This document shows positions 6,626 through 13,369 of a stretch of 13,369 nucleotides of DNA, one piece after another; the stretch's first letter is position 1, and every line of letters starts with the position of its first letter. A program made the position numbers and the translations under genes. The DNA is taken from positions 1 to 13,369 of the forward strand of contig WRFF01000032.1 in NCBI GenBank assembly GCA_009778945.1. The letters run 5' to 3'. This DNA comes from Clostridiales bacterium (GTDB taxonomy: Bacteria; Bacillota; Clostridia; Peptostreptococcales; Anaerovoracaceae). The notes beneath the pieces are model-generated. The model did not search any database. It had not been told where the DNA came from and saw only the letters and a program-made list of their open reading frames with translations.

Positions 6626-7720
6626 TTATTCGCGGTTCCGGTTCCAGCCCCAGATCAGGACGAAGATGAACAGAACGGCGATCGCGATCAGGCCGATCGC
6701 TTCCAGAACAAATCCGCGGGAAAGCACAATGGACGCGATGCCCATAATGCCGCAAACACCATAGATCATGAGCACGGAACGGCGCTGCCCGATACCGATG
6801 CGCGTGAGCTGGTGGTGCAGATGACCCTTGTCGGGCATGAAAATTGACTGCCCGCGGAGGATGCGGCGGATCATCGCGAAAGCCGTATCAAACAGAGGGA
6901 CGCCGAGTACGACGACCGGCCCGATAAGCGCCATAAACGCGGTGCCTTTCGCGGGGCCGATGATCGATAAAGTGGCCAGCATGAATCCAAGGAACATTGC
7001 GCCGCTGTCGCCCATGAAAGATTTCGCCGGATAAAAATTGAAGGGCAGAAAACCGAACGCTGCGCCCGCGAGTACGGTCATGGAAAACGCGACCGTATAG
7101 AGGCCTACGATATACGCCGAATAGGCGATCGCGAGCGCCGCGATGCCCGCAATGCCGCCGGCAAGCCCATCGAGCCCGTCGACGAGGTTGATCATATTCG
7201 TGATCGCAACGATCCAGATGATGGTGATCAGAAAGCCCAGGACGGAATTCGCTCCGAAATGCCAGCCGAACAAATTGAAGTCGGGAATATGCACGCCGAG
7301 AAAATATGCGGCGCAGGCACAGGCGATCTGGCCGACCAGTTTGATGCTCGCGCGCAGATCGAAACGGTCGTCGACGACACCAACGATGAACATGAGCGCG
7401 CCGCCGATCATCGCCGCGTGAAGTTTCGGGATCGAAGCCGGCAGGTCATATGTGCTGAAAATATTCCGAAGCGGCGTATTTTCAAAAATCAAAACGGCAA
7501 GCATAAACCCCGCAAAAATCGCGAGACCGCCGAAACAGGGCACAGGCTGCTTGTGCATCCTGCGTTCGTCCTGCGGCGTGTCGATCAGGCCGACTTTGTG
7601 CGCGAGCCACATGGAAAATGGCGTGACACAAAGCGAAACGACCAGCGCGATGACAAAACAAAGAATGACCGCGACATGCAGCGGCCCTTTATCGGCAATG
7701 ATGGTTCCGGCAGCCGTCAC
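6626..7720 (-). CDS. tagO: Undecaprenyl-phosphate GlcNAc-1-phosphate transferase (TagO/WecA type)
   Basis: This polytopic membrane enzyme transfers an N-acetylhexosamine 1-phosphate from a UDP-sugar to undecaprenyl phosphate, priming teichoic acid or wall polysaccharide. From GTG 7720 it has 364 residues and about ten hydrophobic segments. The motifs run in order: D-E-R-R-M-H (51-56) with the PxxGG that follows, DDRFDL (117-122), NMINLVDGLDGL (175-186), GDSG (237-240) and the KGHLHHQL loop (298-305). The HxHH motif marks the WecA/TagO branch and excludes MraY. The open frame extends to 7852 but that part overlaps the deaminase gene and is arginine-rich. GTG 7720 has AGAGG and CAGGG upstream and is the best start, though uncertain. 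It sits 58 bases after dCMP deaminase, an adjacency common in Clostridia. Confidence 0.9.
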   Translation of the reverse strand: MTAAGTIIADKGPLHVAVILCFVIALVVSLCVTPFSMWLAHKVGLIDTPQDERRMHKQPVPCFGGLAIFAGFMLAVLIFENTPLRNIFSTYDLPASIPKLHAAMIGGALMFIVGVVDDRFDLRASIKLVGQIACACAAYFLGVHIPDFNLFGWHFGANSVLGFLITIIWIVAITNMINLVDGLDGLAGGIAGIAALAIAYSAYIVGLYTVAFSMTVLAGAAFGFLPFNFYPAKSFMGDSGAMFLGFMLATLSIIGPAKGTAFMALIGPVVVLGVPLFDTAFAMIRRILRGQSIFMPDKGHLHHQLTRIGIGQRRSVLMIYGVCGIMGIASIVLSRGFVLEAIGLIAIAVLFIFVLIWGWNRNRE

Positions 7721-7778
7721 TGCGCCCTGGCCTCTGATTCGCGTCCAGCCCGGGGCAATATGAGAAACGCGGCGGCCG

Positions 7779-8249
7779 TCACTTCGCCTCCGCGGCCGGC
7801 CGGCCGAGACAGACAATCTGAAGACCCGCTTCGCTGAGGATCTCGGTCGCATACGGATCCGGGTAACCTTCCGCTACAATGATCTTTTCAATGCCCGCGT
7901 TGATGATCATCTTCGCGCAGATGATGCAGGGGTGATGGGTGATATAGATGGTCGCGCCTTCGATGCTGTGGCCGAACGTCGCCGCCTGAATGACCGCGTT
8001 CTGCTCCGCATGCAGCGCGCGGCAGAGTTCATGCCGCTCGCCCGACGGGATGCCGAGCTCTTCACGCAGGCAGCCGCCGCGTTCCGCGCAGTGTTCGATC
8101 CCGCGCGGCGCGCCGTTATAGCCGGTCGACACGATATGTTTGTCCTGCACGATGACCGCGCCGACCTGCCGCCGCAGGCAGGTAGACCGTTCCGCCGTCA
8201 ACTTTGCGATCCCCATGAAATACTCATCCCAACTCGGCCTGTCCAGCAT
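7779..8249 (-). CDS. comEB: dCMP deaminase (ComEB-like)
   Basis: This cytoplasmic zinc enzyme converts dCMP to dUMP, feeding dTMP synthesis. From ATG 8249 it has 156 residues. The zinc site is H80 with catalytic E82 in LHAEQNAV, and C108 and C111 in HPCIIC. The N-terminal STCLRRQVGAVIV segment and the HCAERGGC insert (53-60) are typical of dCMP deaminases rather than tRNA or cytidine deaminases; the insert often binds a second zinc. The frame is open upstream to 8339, but the AAGGAG site 7 bases before ATG 8249 fixes the start. It is 28 bases downstream of the homocysteine methyltransferase gene and followed by the TagO-type gene, so it is likely cotranscribed with both. The comEB symbol follows Bacillus usage and does not imply a competence role. 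Confidence 0.93.
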   Translation of the reverse strand: MLDRPSWDEYFMGIAKLTAERSTCLRRQVGAVIVQDKHIVSTGYNGAPRGIEHCAERGGCLREELGIPSGERHELCRALHAEQNAVIQAATFGHSIEGATIYITHHPCIICAKMIINAGIEKIIVAEGYPDPYATEILSEAGLQIVCLGRPAAEAK

Positions 8250-8277
8250 CGCGTGCTCCTTTCTTATCTTCTGTTTG

Positions 8278-9210
8278 CTAAATTTTTCGCCCATCAGCTT
8301 GCGGACGAGCACGATCCGTGATCTTCTGCGGGCCCTCATCCATCAGTTTGCGGAGGAGCGTGATCATCGCGGGCGTCGTGCCGCAGCAGCCGCCGGCAAT
8401 CCGCACGCCTTTTGCGAGCAGTACCCGCATGTCGTTTGCGAACGCCTCGGGCGTCATATCGTAAAAAGGTTCGCCGTTCGTGAGTTTCGGCTGCCCGGCG
8501 TTCGGCTGAACCAGGACGGGCAACCCTTCCGCCGAAGCGAGCAGCAGGTCTGTCACATCCGTCATTTCCGCCGGGCCGAGCATGCAGTTCACGCCGATGG
8601 CCGCCGCGCCTCCGGCGCGCGCCGCATTTGCAAATTCCGCGGCCGAAACGCCCATATAGGTGCGCCCGTCCGCGTTGAAAGACATGGAGCAGAGCACCGG
8701 GAGGTCCGAGTTTTCCTTCGCCGCCGTGAGCGCCGCGGTCAATTCGGCCAGATCGGATATGGTTTCGATCAGGATCAAATCAGCGCCTTCCGATACACCG
8801 GAACGGACCATCTCTGCAAAGATGGACTCTGCGCGCGCCGCGTCCAAGCCGGGCGTGAAGCCGATGAGCGCGCCAACCGGGCCGATGTCAAGCGCGACAA
8901 AAACCTTGCGGCCGGACACGGCGCGGCGTGCGATTTGCACGCCTGCGCGCAGCGCTGCTTCCGTCTGCGTGCTATCCCTGCCCCAGCCGTTTGCCCCAAA
9001 GGTGTTGGTCGTGATGATATCGCATCCGGCTTGTATGTTCTGTTCGTGGATTCGCGCCACGGTTTCGGGCGCTTTCAGGTTTGCGTGTTCCGAACGTTCG
9101 CCCGCTTCAAGCACAAGCGCATGCGCCGTTATCAGCGCCGTACCCATTGCGCCGTCAAAAAGCAGCCTGCCGCGTTCGTCAATCAAATTCCGGAAATCGT
9201 TATTATTCAT
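8278..9210 (-). CDS. Stand-alone homocysteine S-methyltransferase domain protein
   Basis: This protein corresponds to the N-terminal zinc-dependent homocysteine-binding barrel of methionine synthase (PF02574) as a separate 310-residue protein. The family motifs are FDGAMGT (18-24), the TNTFGAN segment (68-74), zinc ligand C209 in GVNC and the pair C275, C276 in GGCCGTTP. The folate, cobalamin and activation domains of MetH are absent. It therefore either works with separate corrinoid or folate partners encoded elsewhere, or uses another methyl donor such as S-methylmethionine. The last roughly 20 residues do not look like family sequence and arise from a shifted copy of the preceding 26 bases (see the repeat entry). 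The start is ATG 9210 with AGGA closely upstream. It follows an acyl-CoA ligase gene by 55 bases and precedes dCMP deaminase. Confidence 0.9.
   Translation of the reverse strand: MNNNDFRNLIDERGRLLFDGAMGTALITAHALVLEAGERSEHANLKAPETVARIHEQNIQAGCDIITTNTFGANGWGRDSTQTEAALRAGVQIARRAVSGRKVFVALDIGPVGALIGFTPGLDAARAESIFAEMVRSGVSEGADLILIETISDLAELTAALTAAKENSDLPVLCSMSFNADGRTYMGVSAAEFANAARAGGAAAIGVNCMLGPAEMTDVTDLLLASAEGLPVLVQPNAGQPKLTNGEPFYDMTPEAFANDMRVLLAKGVRIAGGCCGTTPAMITLLRKLMDEGPQKITDRARPQADGRKI
8291..8365. repeat. Imperfect 26-base direct repeat at the 3' end of the homocysteine methyltransferase gene
   Basis: Bases 8291-8316 and 8340-8365 match at 22 of 26 positions, offset by 49 bases. On the minus strand the copy at 8365-8340 is read in frame as the I-T-L-L-R-K-L-M helix. 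The copy at 8316-8291 is read in a shifted frame in the methyltransferase, but in the other frame it would give the near-identical I-V-L-V-R-K-L-M. This looks like a small tandem duplication whose offset is not a multiple of three. Confidence 0.75.
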
Positions 9211-9265
9211 GATCCTGTCCTATTGTACCATGCCCGGGTGTCAGGAGGGGATTCGCAGAAATTCT

Positions 9266-10771
9266 TTACTCCTCTTCGCCTTTCAGCTCCCTCTTCAGCA
9301 CTTTGCCGGAGCTGTTTCTCGGAAGCTCGTCTTTGAATTCGATGCGGCGCGGAATCTTATAGGCCGCGAGCCGTTCCTTCAGCCATGCAAGGAGCGCTTT
9401 GCCGTCAGTCTCGGGCGCGTCCTCTTTCAGCACAACGTAGGCAACCAGGATTTCGCCCCGCAGCGCGTCCGCTTCGCCTACAACGGCGGCGTCTTTCACG
9501 GCGGGATGCTGGTACAGCGCCTCCTCGACCTCGCGCGGGTAGACGTTCAGCCCCGCCACGACGACGATATCCTTCTTGCGGTCGACGATATAAAAATAGC
9601 CGTCCTCGTCCTTCGACGCGAGGTCGCCCGTATGAAGCCAGCCGTTTCGCAGTGCTTCCGCCGTTTCCTCCGGCCGCTTATAATAGCCGTGCATTACGTT
9701 CTCGCCGCGTATCAAAAGCTCGCCGACCTCGCCGGCCGGTAGTTCCTCGTCGTTTTCGCCGCCGACCCGCACGGTTATTTCGGGGATATGCACGCCGATA
9801 GAGCCGGCCTTGTGTTTCCCGTACGTCGGGTTGAAACAGCAGGCGGGCGAAGCCTCGGTAAGCCCGTAGCCTTCGATGACGGGAAGCCCAACAACCGCCT
9901 TTGTCTGTTTATAAATTTCGACCGGCAGCGCCGAGCCGCCCGAGACGGCGATGCGCAAATCCGGGAATTTGATATTGTTTTTTCCGGCTTCGATCAGCAC
10001 CATATACATCGCGGGGACGCCGAGAAAGATATTGACCTTCCGCTCCAAAAGCTCGCCGATGACCGTCTTTGGGGAGAACGTTTCGACGATAACCGTCGCC
10101 GTGCCCTTGAACAGCGGGATCAGGATACTTGTCGTGAACGCAAACACATGGAACATCGGGAGCACGCACATAAACACGTCCTCCTCGTACATCTGCAGCA
10201 TGACGGCGTCCTGCCATGCGTTCACCACCAGGTTGTGGTGCGAGAGCATCGCGGCCTTCGGCTGGCCCGTTGTGCCGGATGTGTAGAGGAAAGTCGAAAT
10301 TTCATTCACATCTTCCACCAGATCGAAATCATCGCGTAGCGCGACGGCGGCCTCCTTGATCATTTCTTCGCCAAGCACCAGCGCCTTGACGCCAAGCGTT
10401 TTTTCCAGACTCTCTGCCGTGTAGCCGTGCTTGGCCATCACACCGTCCTGAATGATCATCCATTTCGCATCCGAATCGCCCGCGATATACGTAAGCTCGG
10501 GATTCGTCAGCATCGGATTCACAGGCACCACCACCGCGGCGTTGCGCGCGATCGCGAGATACAGGAACAGGAACTCGGGGCAGTTCCCCGCGTCCAGGAT
10601 CACCTTATCGCCCTTCGCGATACCTTTGTCCTTCAAATAATTCGCAAAAGCCCGCACGTTATCGTCGAGATCGGCGTAGGAATATGTCCTGTCCTTGAAA
10701 TAGAGCGCGTCATGCTCCGGCCTGAAATAATTCTTGTAGACACTGCCTATGGTTCCGGCTTTAAAATCCAT
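9266..10771 (-). CDS. Acyl-CoA ligase (AMP-forming, long-chain fatty acid type)
   Basis: This ANL-superfamily enzyme activates a carboxylic acid with ATP to an acyl-adenylate and then a CoA thioester. The 501-residue sequence has all core motifs: the P-loop LYTSGTTGQPK (162-172), EGYGLTE (300-306), GWLHTGD (377-383, with D383 for ribose), RKKDIVVVAGLNVYP (398-412, hinge and A8 region) and PRNSSGK with adenylation lysine K490. The sequence resembles bacterial long- or medium-chain fatty acyl-CoA ligases, but chain length or an aromatic acid substrate cannot be read from it. The start follows AAGGAG by 7 bases. It heads a same-strand run with the homocysteine methyltransferase, dCMP deaminase and TagO-type genes, with gaps of 28-58 bases. 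It may be cotranscribed with them, though the functions do not obviously link. Confidence 0.9.
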   Translation of the reverse strand: MDFKAGTIGSVYKNYFRPEHDALYFKDRTYSYADLDDNVRAFANYLKDKGIAKGDKVILDAGNCPEFLFLYLAIARNAAVVVPVNPMLTNPELTYIAGDSDAKWMIIQDGVMAKHGYTAESLEKTLGVKALVLGEEMIKEAAVALRDDFDLVEDVNEISTFLYTSGTTGQPKAAMLSHHNLVVNAWQDAVMLQMYEEDVFMCVLPMFHVFAFTTSILIPLFKGTATVIVETFSPKTVIGELLERKVNIFLGVPAMYMVLIEAGKNNIKFPDLRIAVSGGSALPVEIYKQTKAVVGLPVIEGYGLTEASPACCFNPTYGKHKAGSIGVHIPEITVRVGGENDEELPAGEVGELLIRGENVMHGYYKRPEETAEALRNGWLHTGDLASKDEDGYFYIVDRKKDIVVVAGLNVYPREVEEALYQHPAVKDAAVVGEADALRGEILVAYVVLKEDAPETDGKALLAWLKERLAAYKIPRRIEFKDELPRNSSGKVLKRELKGEEE

Positions 10772-10811
10772 GGTGTTCTCCTTATTTTTTCTTTAATACG
10801 CTGACCATCTA

Positions 10812-10820
10812 ATCATAACA
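10812..10820 (-). promoter_or_regulatory. Probable extended -10 promoter of the acyl-CoA ligase gene
   Basis: TGTTATGAT on the minus strand (10820-10812) is a good extended -10 element, 41 bases before the ligase ATG, which gives a leader of about 35 bases. No clear -35 box is seen 17 bases upstream, which suggests dependence on an activator or on the extended -10 contact. Confidence 0.45.
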
Positions 10821-10839
10821 TTTTCCCGTGCTCTCTCCC

Positions 10840-10971
10840 ACCGCAGTTTCCCAATCATTGTTTATTCAAATGGTGCGAATTTGACGCGAATCACGGAGAG
10901 TTGGTCTGCCGGAAAATGCACGGAAAAATGGCATAAAACTGCGGTTGTGTACGCTTTTATGCAATAAAAGC
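10840..10971. promoter_or_regulatory. Repeat-rich upstream region of the acyl-CoA ligase gene
   Basis: Upstream of the -10 box lie GCGAAT twice, 11 bases apart in the same direction (10875-10880 and 10886-10891). There is also a 10-base inverted pair far apart (ACCGCAGTTT at 10840-10849, AAACTGCGGT at 10936-10945) and a compact inverted repeat GCTTTTAT-GCA-ATAAAAGC (10953-10971). The last is followed by no T run on either strand, so it is not a terminator of the regulator gene. The set suggests protein binding sites in this 254-base gap, but no factor can be named. Confidence 0.4.
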
Positions 10972-11025
10972 CTCAAAACGGCAAATAAATGGGAACTTAT
11001 GGTGAAATATATTTTTCTATCCCTA

Positions 11026-12162
11026 TCACTCCAGTTCCAGCAATCGCATAGACAGGAAAAGTTTGCAGACTTCATCGCCGAAGTCCAGAGTTATTCCAGT
11101 AAGTTCCTTAATTTTTCCGATGCGGTAAAACAGCGTATTTTTATGAATGTTCAAAACGCGCGCCGCTTCTCCCGGAGCGGAAGCGTAATAAAGATATTGC
11201 TTCAGCGTATCCAAATATTTCGTCCCGTGTTCCTTATCATACTGCTGCAACTGCTGCACTGCCGGATGGCAAAAGTCCGTCAGGTCGTACCGACCGGAAA
11301 CAAGTCCGCGAAGAATATACAGCGTAGAGTCATCAAAGAAAGAACAGCACAGTTTTCTTGTCATCCCAATTTCCAAAGCCGTGACCGCGTTTTTATACTG
11401 TTTCTTTGAATCCGTCAAAGCAGAGTACCGCTGACTGACGCCTGCGTATAAATCATTTTCCTCCAGAAACCGAAGGAACGTACCGCCATGCTTATCAAAC
11501 AGCACGTCATACAGGGCTTGATCGAAGAAGGCAACAATACCGGATTCATAAATGATGATTTGCTCCAAAGGAATGTATCTTTTCAGCGCCTGAAACACCG
11601 GCGATTTTATGCTCTCAAATAGTTCACGCCGGCTGCCGCACAGCACCGCGATATAAAAAGGTTCCGTTTTTGCCCATTTGAGATAACGGCCTCTGTTGTT
11701 CAAGACTGTATCCTTGAGGGGCTTTCCCTCTACCAAATCGACAAGGATGGAATCGGGGACCTGATTGTGGTCGAGATTTAAAAGAATATTTCGCTGCAGT
11801 TGAGCAGAGAGAAGAGGCCCCATTTTCTCAATCAGTAAGAGGTCGAACTCCTGAAACGGCATACCCGCCTTGAAGATGGCAAGCTCGGCTATTTCCATTG
11901 CGTCAATCTTAACGGCGGCGCGCAGCATCCCCCGGGAGCGCTCGGTTACCGAAAAAACAGGCTCCGTTTCAAAAGACGCGGCAAGGACTTTTTGACGCGT
12001 ATCATACAGAATCAACGGGCGCCCGAATAACTCCCCAGCCTGATCGATCAGGTACTGCAGCCCCTTGTTCAAACAAAACCCTTCGTAGAGCTTCTGCATG
12101 GAAAGAGCCAGTTTGACTTCGATTTTACGCCATTGATCAGGGTTATATTGATGGGTTTCCAC
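11026..12162 (-). CDS. PucR/CdaR-family transcription regulator
   Basis: This is a cytoplasmic DNA-binding regulator. The N-terminal half (about 15-125) looks like a GAF-type sensor domain. A GGDEF-like CdaR middle domain spans about 155-285, including the LYAGVSQRYSALTDSKKQYK segment and the following A-L-E-I-G. A C-terminal PucR helix-turn-helix (about 317-376) contains A-R-V-L-N-I-H-K-N-T-L-F-Y-R-I, the family hallmark. The length is normal for the family. The frame is open from GTG 12180, but AGGAGG touches that codon with no spacer. GTG 12162 has GAGGAG six bases upstream and is preferred, and TTG 12168 is possible. Family members usually respond to small metabolites and control neighbouring catabolic genes. 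The divergent amidohydrolase is the obvious target, and the 18-bp palindrome ahead of this gene may be its own operator. Confidence 0.88.
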   Translation of the reverse strand: METHQYNPDQWRKIEVKLALSMQKLYEGFCLNKGLQYLIDQAGELFGRPLILYDTRQKVLAASFETEPVFSVTERSRGMLRAAVKIDAMEIAELAIFKAGMPFQEFDLLLIEKMGPLLSAQLQRNILLNLDHNQVPDSILVDLVEGKPLKDTVLNNRGRYLKWAKTEPFYIAVLCGSRRELFESIKSPVFQALKRYIPLEQIIIYESGIVAFFDQALYDVLFDKHGGTFLRFLEENDLYAGVSQRYSALTDSKKQYKNAVTALEIGMTRKLCCSFFDDSTLYILRGLVSGRYDLTDFCHPAVQQLQQYDKEHGTKYLDTLKQYLYYASAPGEAARVLNIHKNTLFYRIGKIKELTGITLDFGDEVCKLFLSMRLLELE

Positions 12163-12195
12163 GGGCAACTCCTCAGACACCTCCTTTTTAGAGTT

Positions 12196-12213
12196 ATTGT
12201 GTTATAACACAAT
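12196..12213. promoter_or_regulatory. Perfect 18-bp palindrome, candidate operator
   Basis: ATTGTGTTATAACACAAT is a perfect inverted repeat with no spacer, lying 33-51 bases ahead of the preferred regulator start. It contains TATAAC, which could serve as a -10 box on the minus strand, so bound protein would block the regulator's own promoter. It is about 40 bases upstream of the divergent amidohydrolase -35 box, suitable for activation there. Confidence 0.6.
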
Positions 12214-12253
12214 CAATAAACAGATCGACATGAGAACATTAAATTCCAATACA

Positions 12254-12282
12254 TTGCGAATTCGCTTATATTATACTATAGT
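12254..12282 (+). promoter_or_regulatory. Promoter of the plus-strand amidohydrolase
   Basis: TTGCGA (12254-12259) and TATAGT (12277-12282) are 17 bases apart, a good sigma-A-type match. Each box sits within a perfect short palindrome: GCGAATTCGC (12256-12265) and ATACTATAGTAT (12273-12284). Transcription would start near 12290, giving a leader of about 60 bases. Confidence 0.6.
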
Positions 12283-12350
12283 ATGGGCTGTAAAGAAATA
12301 AATCGATCTATTTTGTATTGGTTTTCAGCACAATAATAGGAGGTATCATC

Positions 12351-13369
12351 ATGGCGGCTATTGAAATAAGGAATGTTAAGATTTTTGACGGAACGGAGGT
12401 TACAAATCAGAGCAAGGTTGTTATGGAAGACGGTGTGATCTCGGGCAAAGACGCGGGGGAGCTTGTTGTTGACGGAACGGGATGTACCTTGCTTCCCGGG
12501 CTGATCGATTCTCACATTCATTTATATGGCCGCGAAAATCTCAAGGAAATGGCCCGGTACGGCGTCACGACCGCCATGGATATGGGGACGCGGTCACCTG
12601 ACGTCATTGATGGCCTGAGAAACCTGCCGGGGCTGACAGACATACGGAGCTGCTACAGCCCCGCTTTTGCGAAGGGGAGTGAGCTTTCGGGCAAAATGGG
12701 GTACCCGGCGTCCTCCACTGTCGCAAGCGCCGGCGACGCGGAGCGTTTTGTGAAGGAACAGATTGCCCGCGGCGCGGATTACATTAAAGTGATTCTGGAA
12801 GAGGCGAACGTCAACGGCGGCGGAGCGGACTTCCCGCCGGAGGTTCTCTGCGCCGTCGTCGAAGCGGCGCATCGGCACAGCAAGCGGGTGGTTGCCCATG
12901 TCGTTTCCCCGGGAACGTATGCGGAAGCCATCGAAACAGGCGTCGACGTGCTGACGCATATCCCCTTTGTGGTAAGATTGCCTCAGCCGCTGATCGGGAT
13001 GATGGCGGCCCGAAATCTCGTTTCTGTTCCGACCATGTACATGATGAAAGGCATTGTCGAAACGATCAAACAAAGAAATCCGATGGCGCCTTTCGATTAC
13101 GATTTTGTGAGGCAGACGGTCTCCGCCATGCATGAATGCGGGGTGACGCTCATGGCGGGAACGGACTCGAACATGGGTGATTCGACAACGCCTTTCTCGG
13201 CGCCGTTCGGTGTATCGCTGTTGGACGAACTCGGGCTGATGGTCGAAGCCGGACTGACACCGGCAGAAACGCTGCGGAGCGCGACCGGCATCCCTGCCGG
13301 ATACTGGGGCCTTACCGACCGGGGCGTCATCAAGCCGGGCAACCGGGCGGATCTGCTCCTGGTGAAGGG
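12351..13369 (+). CDS. Amidohydrolase, imidazolonepropionase/prolidase-like (partial, cut by window edge)
   Basis: This is a second COG1228-type amidohydrolase, 339 residues to the right edge; the last roughly 20-50 residues are missing. Metal ligands are H55 and H57 in IDSHIHLYG, K146 in YIKVIL, H183 in VVAHVV, H203 in LTHIPF and D272 in AGTDSNMGD, so the binuclear site appears complete. No signal peptide is seen. ATG 12351 follows AGGAGG by 8 bases. It is the only plus-strand gene and is divergent from a PucR/CdaR regulator, which implies inducible catabolic use. It resembles the hydrolase at 4300-5526 in motif layout but differs clearly in sequence, so the two probably act on different amides or lactams. 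The substrate is unknown. Confidence 0.88.
   Translation, partial: MAAIEIRNVKIFDGTEVTNQSKVVMEDGVISGKDAGELVVDGTGCTLLPGLIDSHIHLYGRENLKEMARYGVTTAMDMGTRSPDVIDGLRNLPGLTDIRSCYSPAFAKGSELSGKMGYPASSTVASAGDAERFVKEQIARGADYIKVILEEANVNGGGADFPPEVLCAVVEAAHRHSKRVVAHVVSPGTYAEAIETGVDVLTHIPFVVRLPQPLIGMMAARNLVSVPTMYMMKGIVETIKQRNPMAPFDYDFVRQTVSAMHECGVTLMAGTDSNMGDSTTPFSAPFGVSLLDELGLMVEAGLTPAETLRSATGIPAGYWGLTDRGVIKPGNRADLLLVK

Noticed and set aside
7721..7852. Upstream extension of the TagO/WecA-type protein to 7852
   Set aside because: The added 44 residues are R- and S-rich, overlap the deaminase gene and do not resemble the family N-terminus.
8250..8339. Upstream extension of dCMP deaminase to 8339
   Set aside because: It lies inside the methyltransferase gene end, and a strong AAGGAG site points to ATG 8249. 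The extension does contain the frame-shifted repeat copy.
8140..9742. Overlapping long plus-strand frames opposite the methyltransferase, deaminase and ligase genes
   Set aside because: They are shadows of GC-rich coding sequence on the other strand, with low-complexity R- and A-rich products.
10953..10971. Inverted repeat as a terminator of the regulator gene
   Set aside because: The stem is AT-rich and no T run follows on either strand.
12594..13133. Minus-strand open frame inside the plus-strand amidohydrolase
   Set aside because: The plus frame carries the ligands H183, H203 and K146 through this region; the minus frame is H- and R-rich with no family likeness.

Overview
The window looks like chromosomal DNA of a Gram-positive, low-oxygen Firmicute (Bacillota), most likely class Clostridia. 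The clues are AGGAGG-type ribosome binding sites before most genes, a class B sortase next to a secreted surface protein, a TagO/WecA-type lipid carrier glycosyltransferase beside a ComEB-type dCMP deaminase, and a PucR/CdaR-type regulator. I cannot name the species. Twelve protein genes are supported. Eleven lie on the minus strand and one on the plus strand, and the genes at both edges are cut by the window. I see no rRNA, tRNA, insertion sequence or CRISPR array.

Layout, left to right. Bases 1-892 (-) hold the N-terminal 297 residues of a secreted surface protein. A 362-base AT-rich gap with leader and promoter-like signals separates it from a class B sortase (1255-2085, -) that is likely to anchor surface proteins. 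Next comes a translationally coupled pair, dapA then mtnA (4187 to 2258, -): 4-hydroxy-tetrahydrodipicolinate synthase and methylthioribose-1-phosphate isomerase, overlapping by 14 bases. An operon of two amidohydrolase-superfamily enzymes follows (6510 to 4300, -): an ACMSD/decarboxylase-type protein, then an imidazolonepropionase/prolidase-like binuclear hydrolase. Then, in transcription order from 10771 to 6626 (-), come an acyl-CoA ligase, a stand-alone homocysteine S-methyltransferase domain protein, dCMP deaminase and the TagO/WecA transferase, all closely spaced. At the right end a PucR/CdaR-type regulator (11026-12162, -) is divergent from a second imidazolonepropionase/prolidase-like amidohydrolase (12351 onward, +). 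Their shared intergenic region contains a perfect 18-bp palindrome.

How the genes fit together. The dCMP deaminase/TagO stretch, dapA and the sortase/surface protein pair are housekeeping or envelope functions: dTMP supply, teichoic-acid-type polymer priming, diaminopimelate/lysine for peptidoglycan, and protein anchoring. The three amidohydrolases and the PucR-type regulator look like a catabolic layer placed among them, with unknown substrates. The acyl-CoA ligase could serve either role.

No clearly new multi-gene system is proven here. The best leads are the regulator/amidohydrolase pair with its palindrome, the decarboxylase-type plus hydrolase operon, a frame-shifted duplication at the 3' end of the homocysteine methyltransferase gene, and a very strong ribosome binding site with no ordinary start codon in the sortase/surface protein gap.
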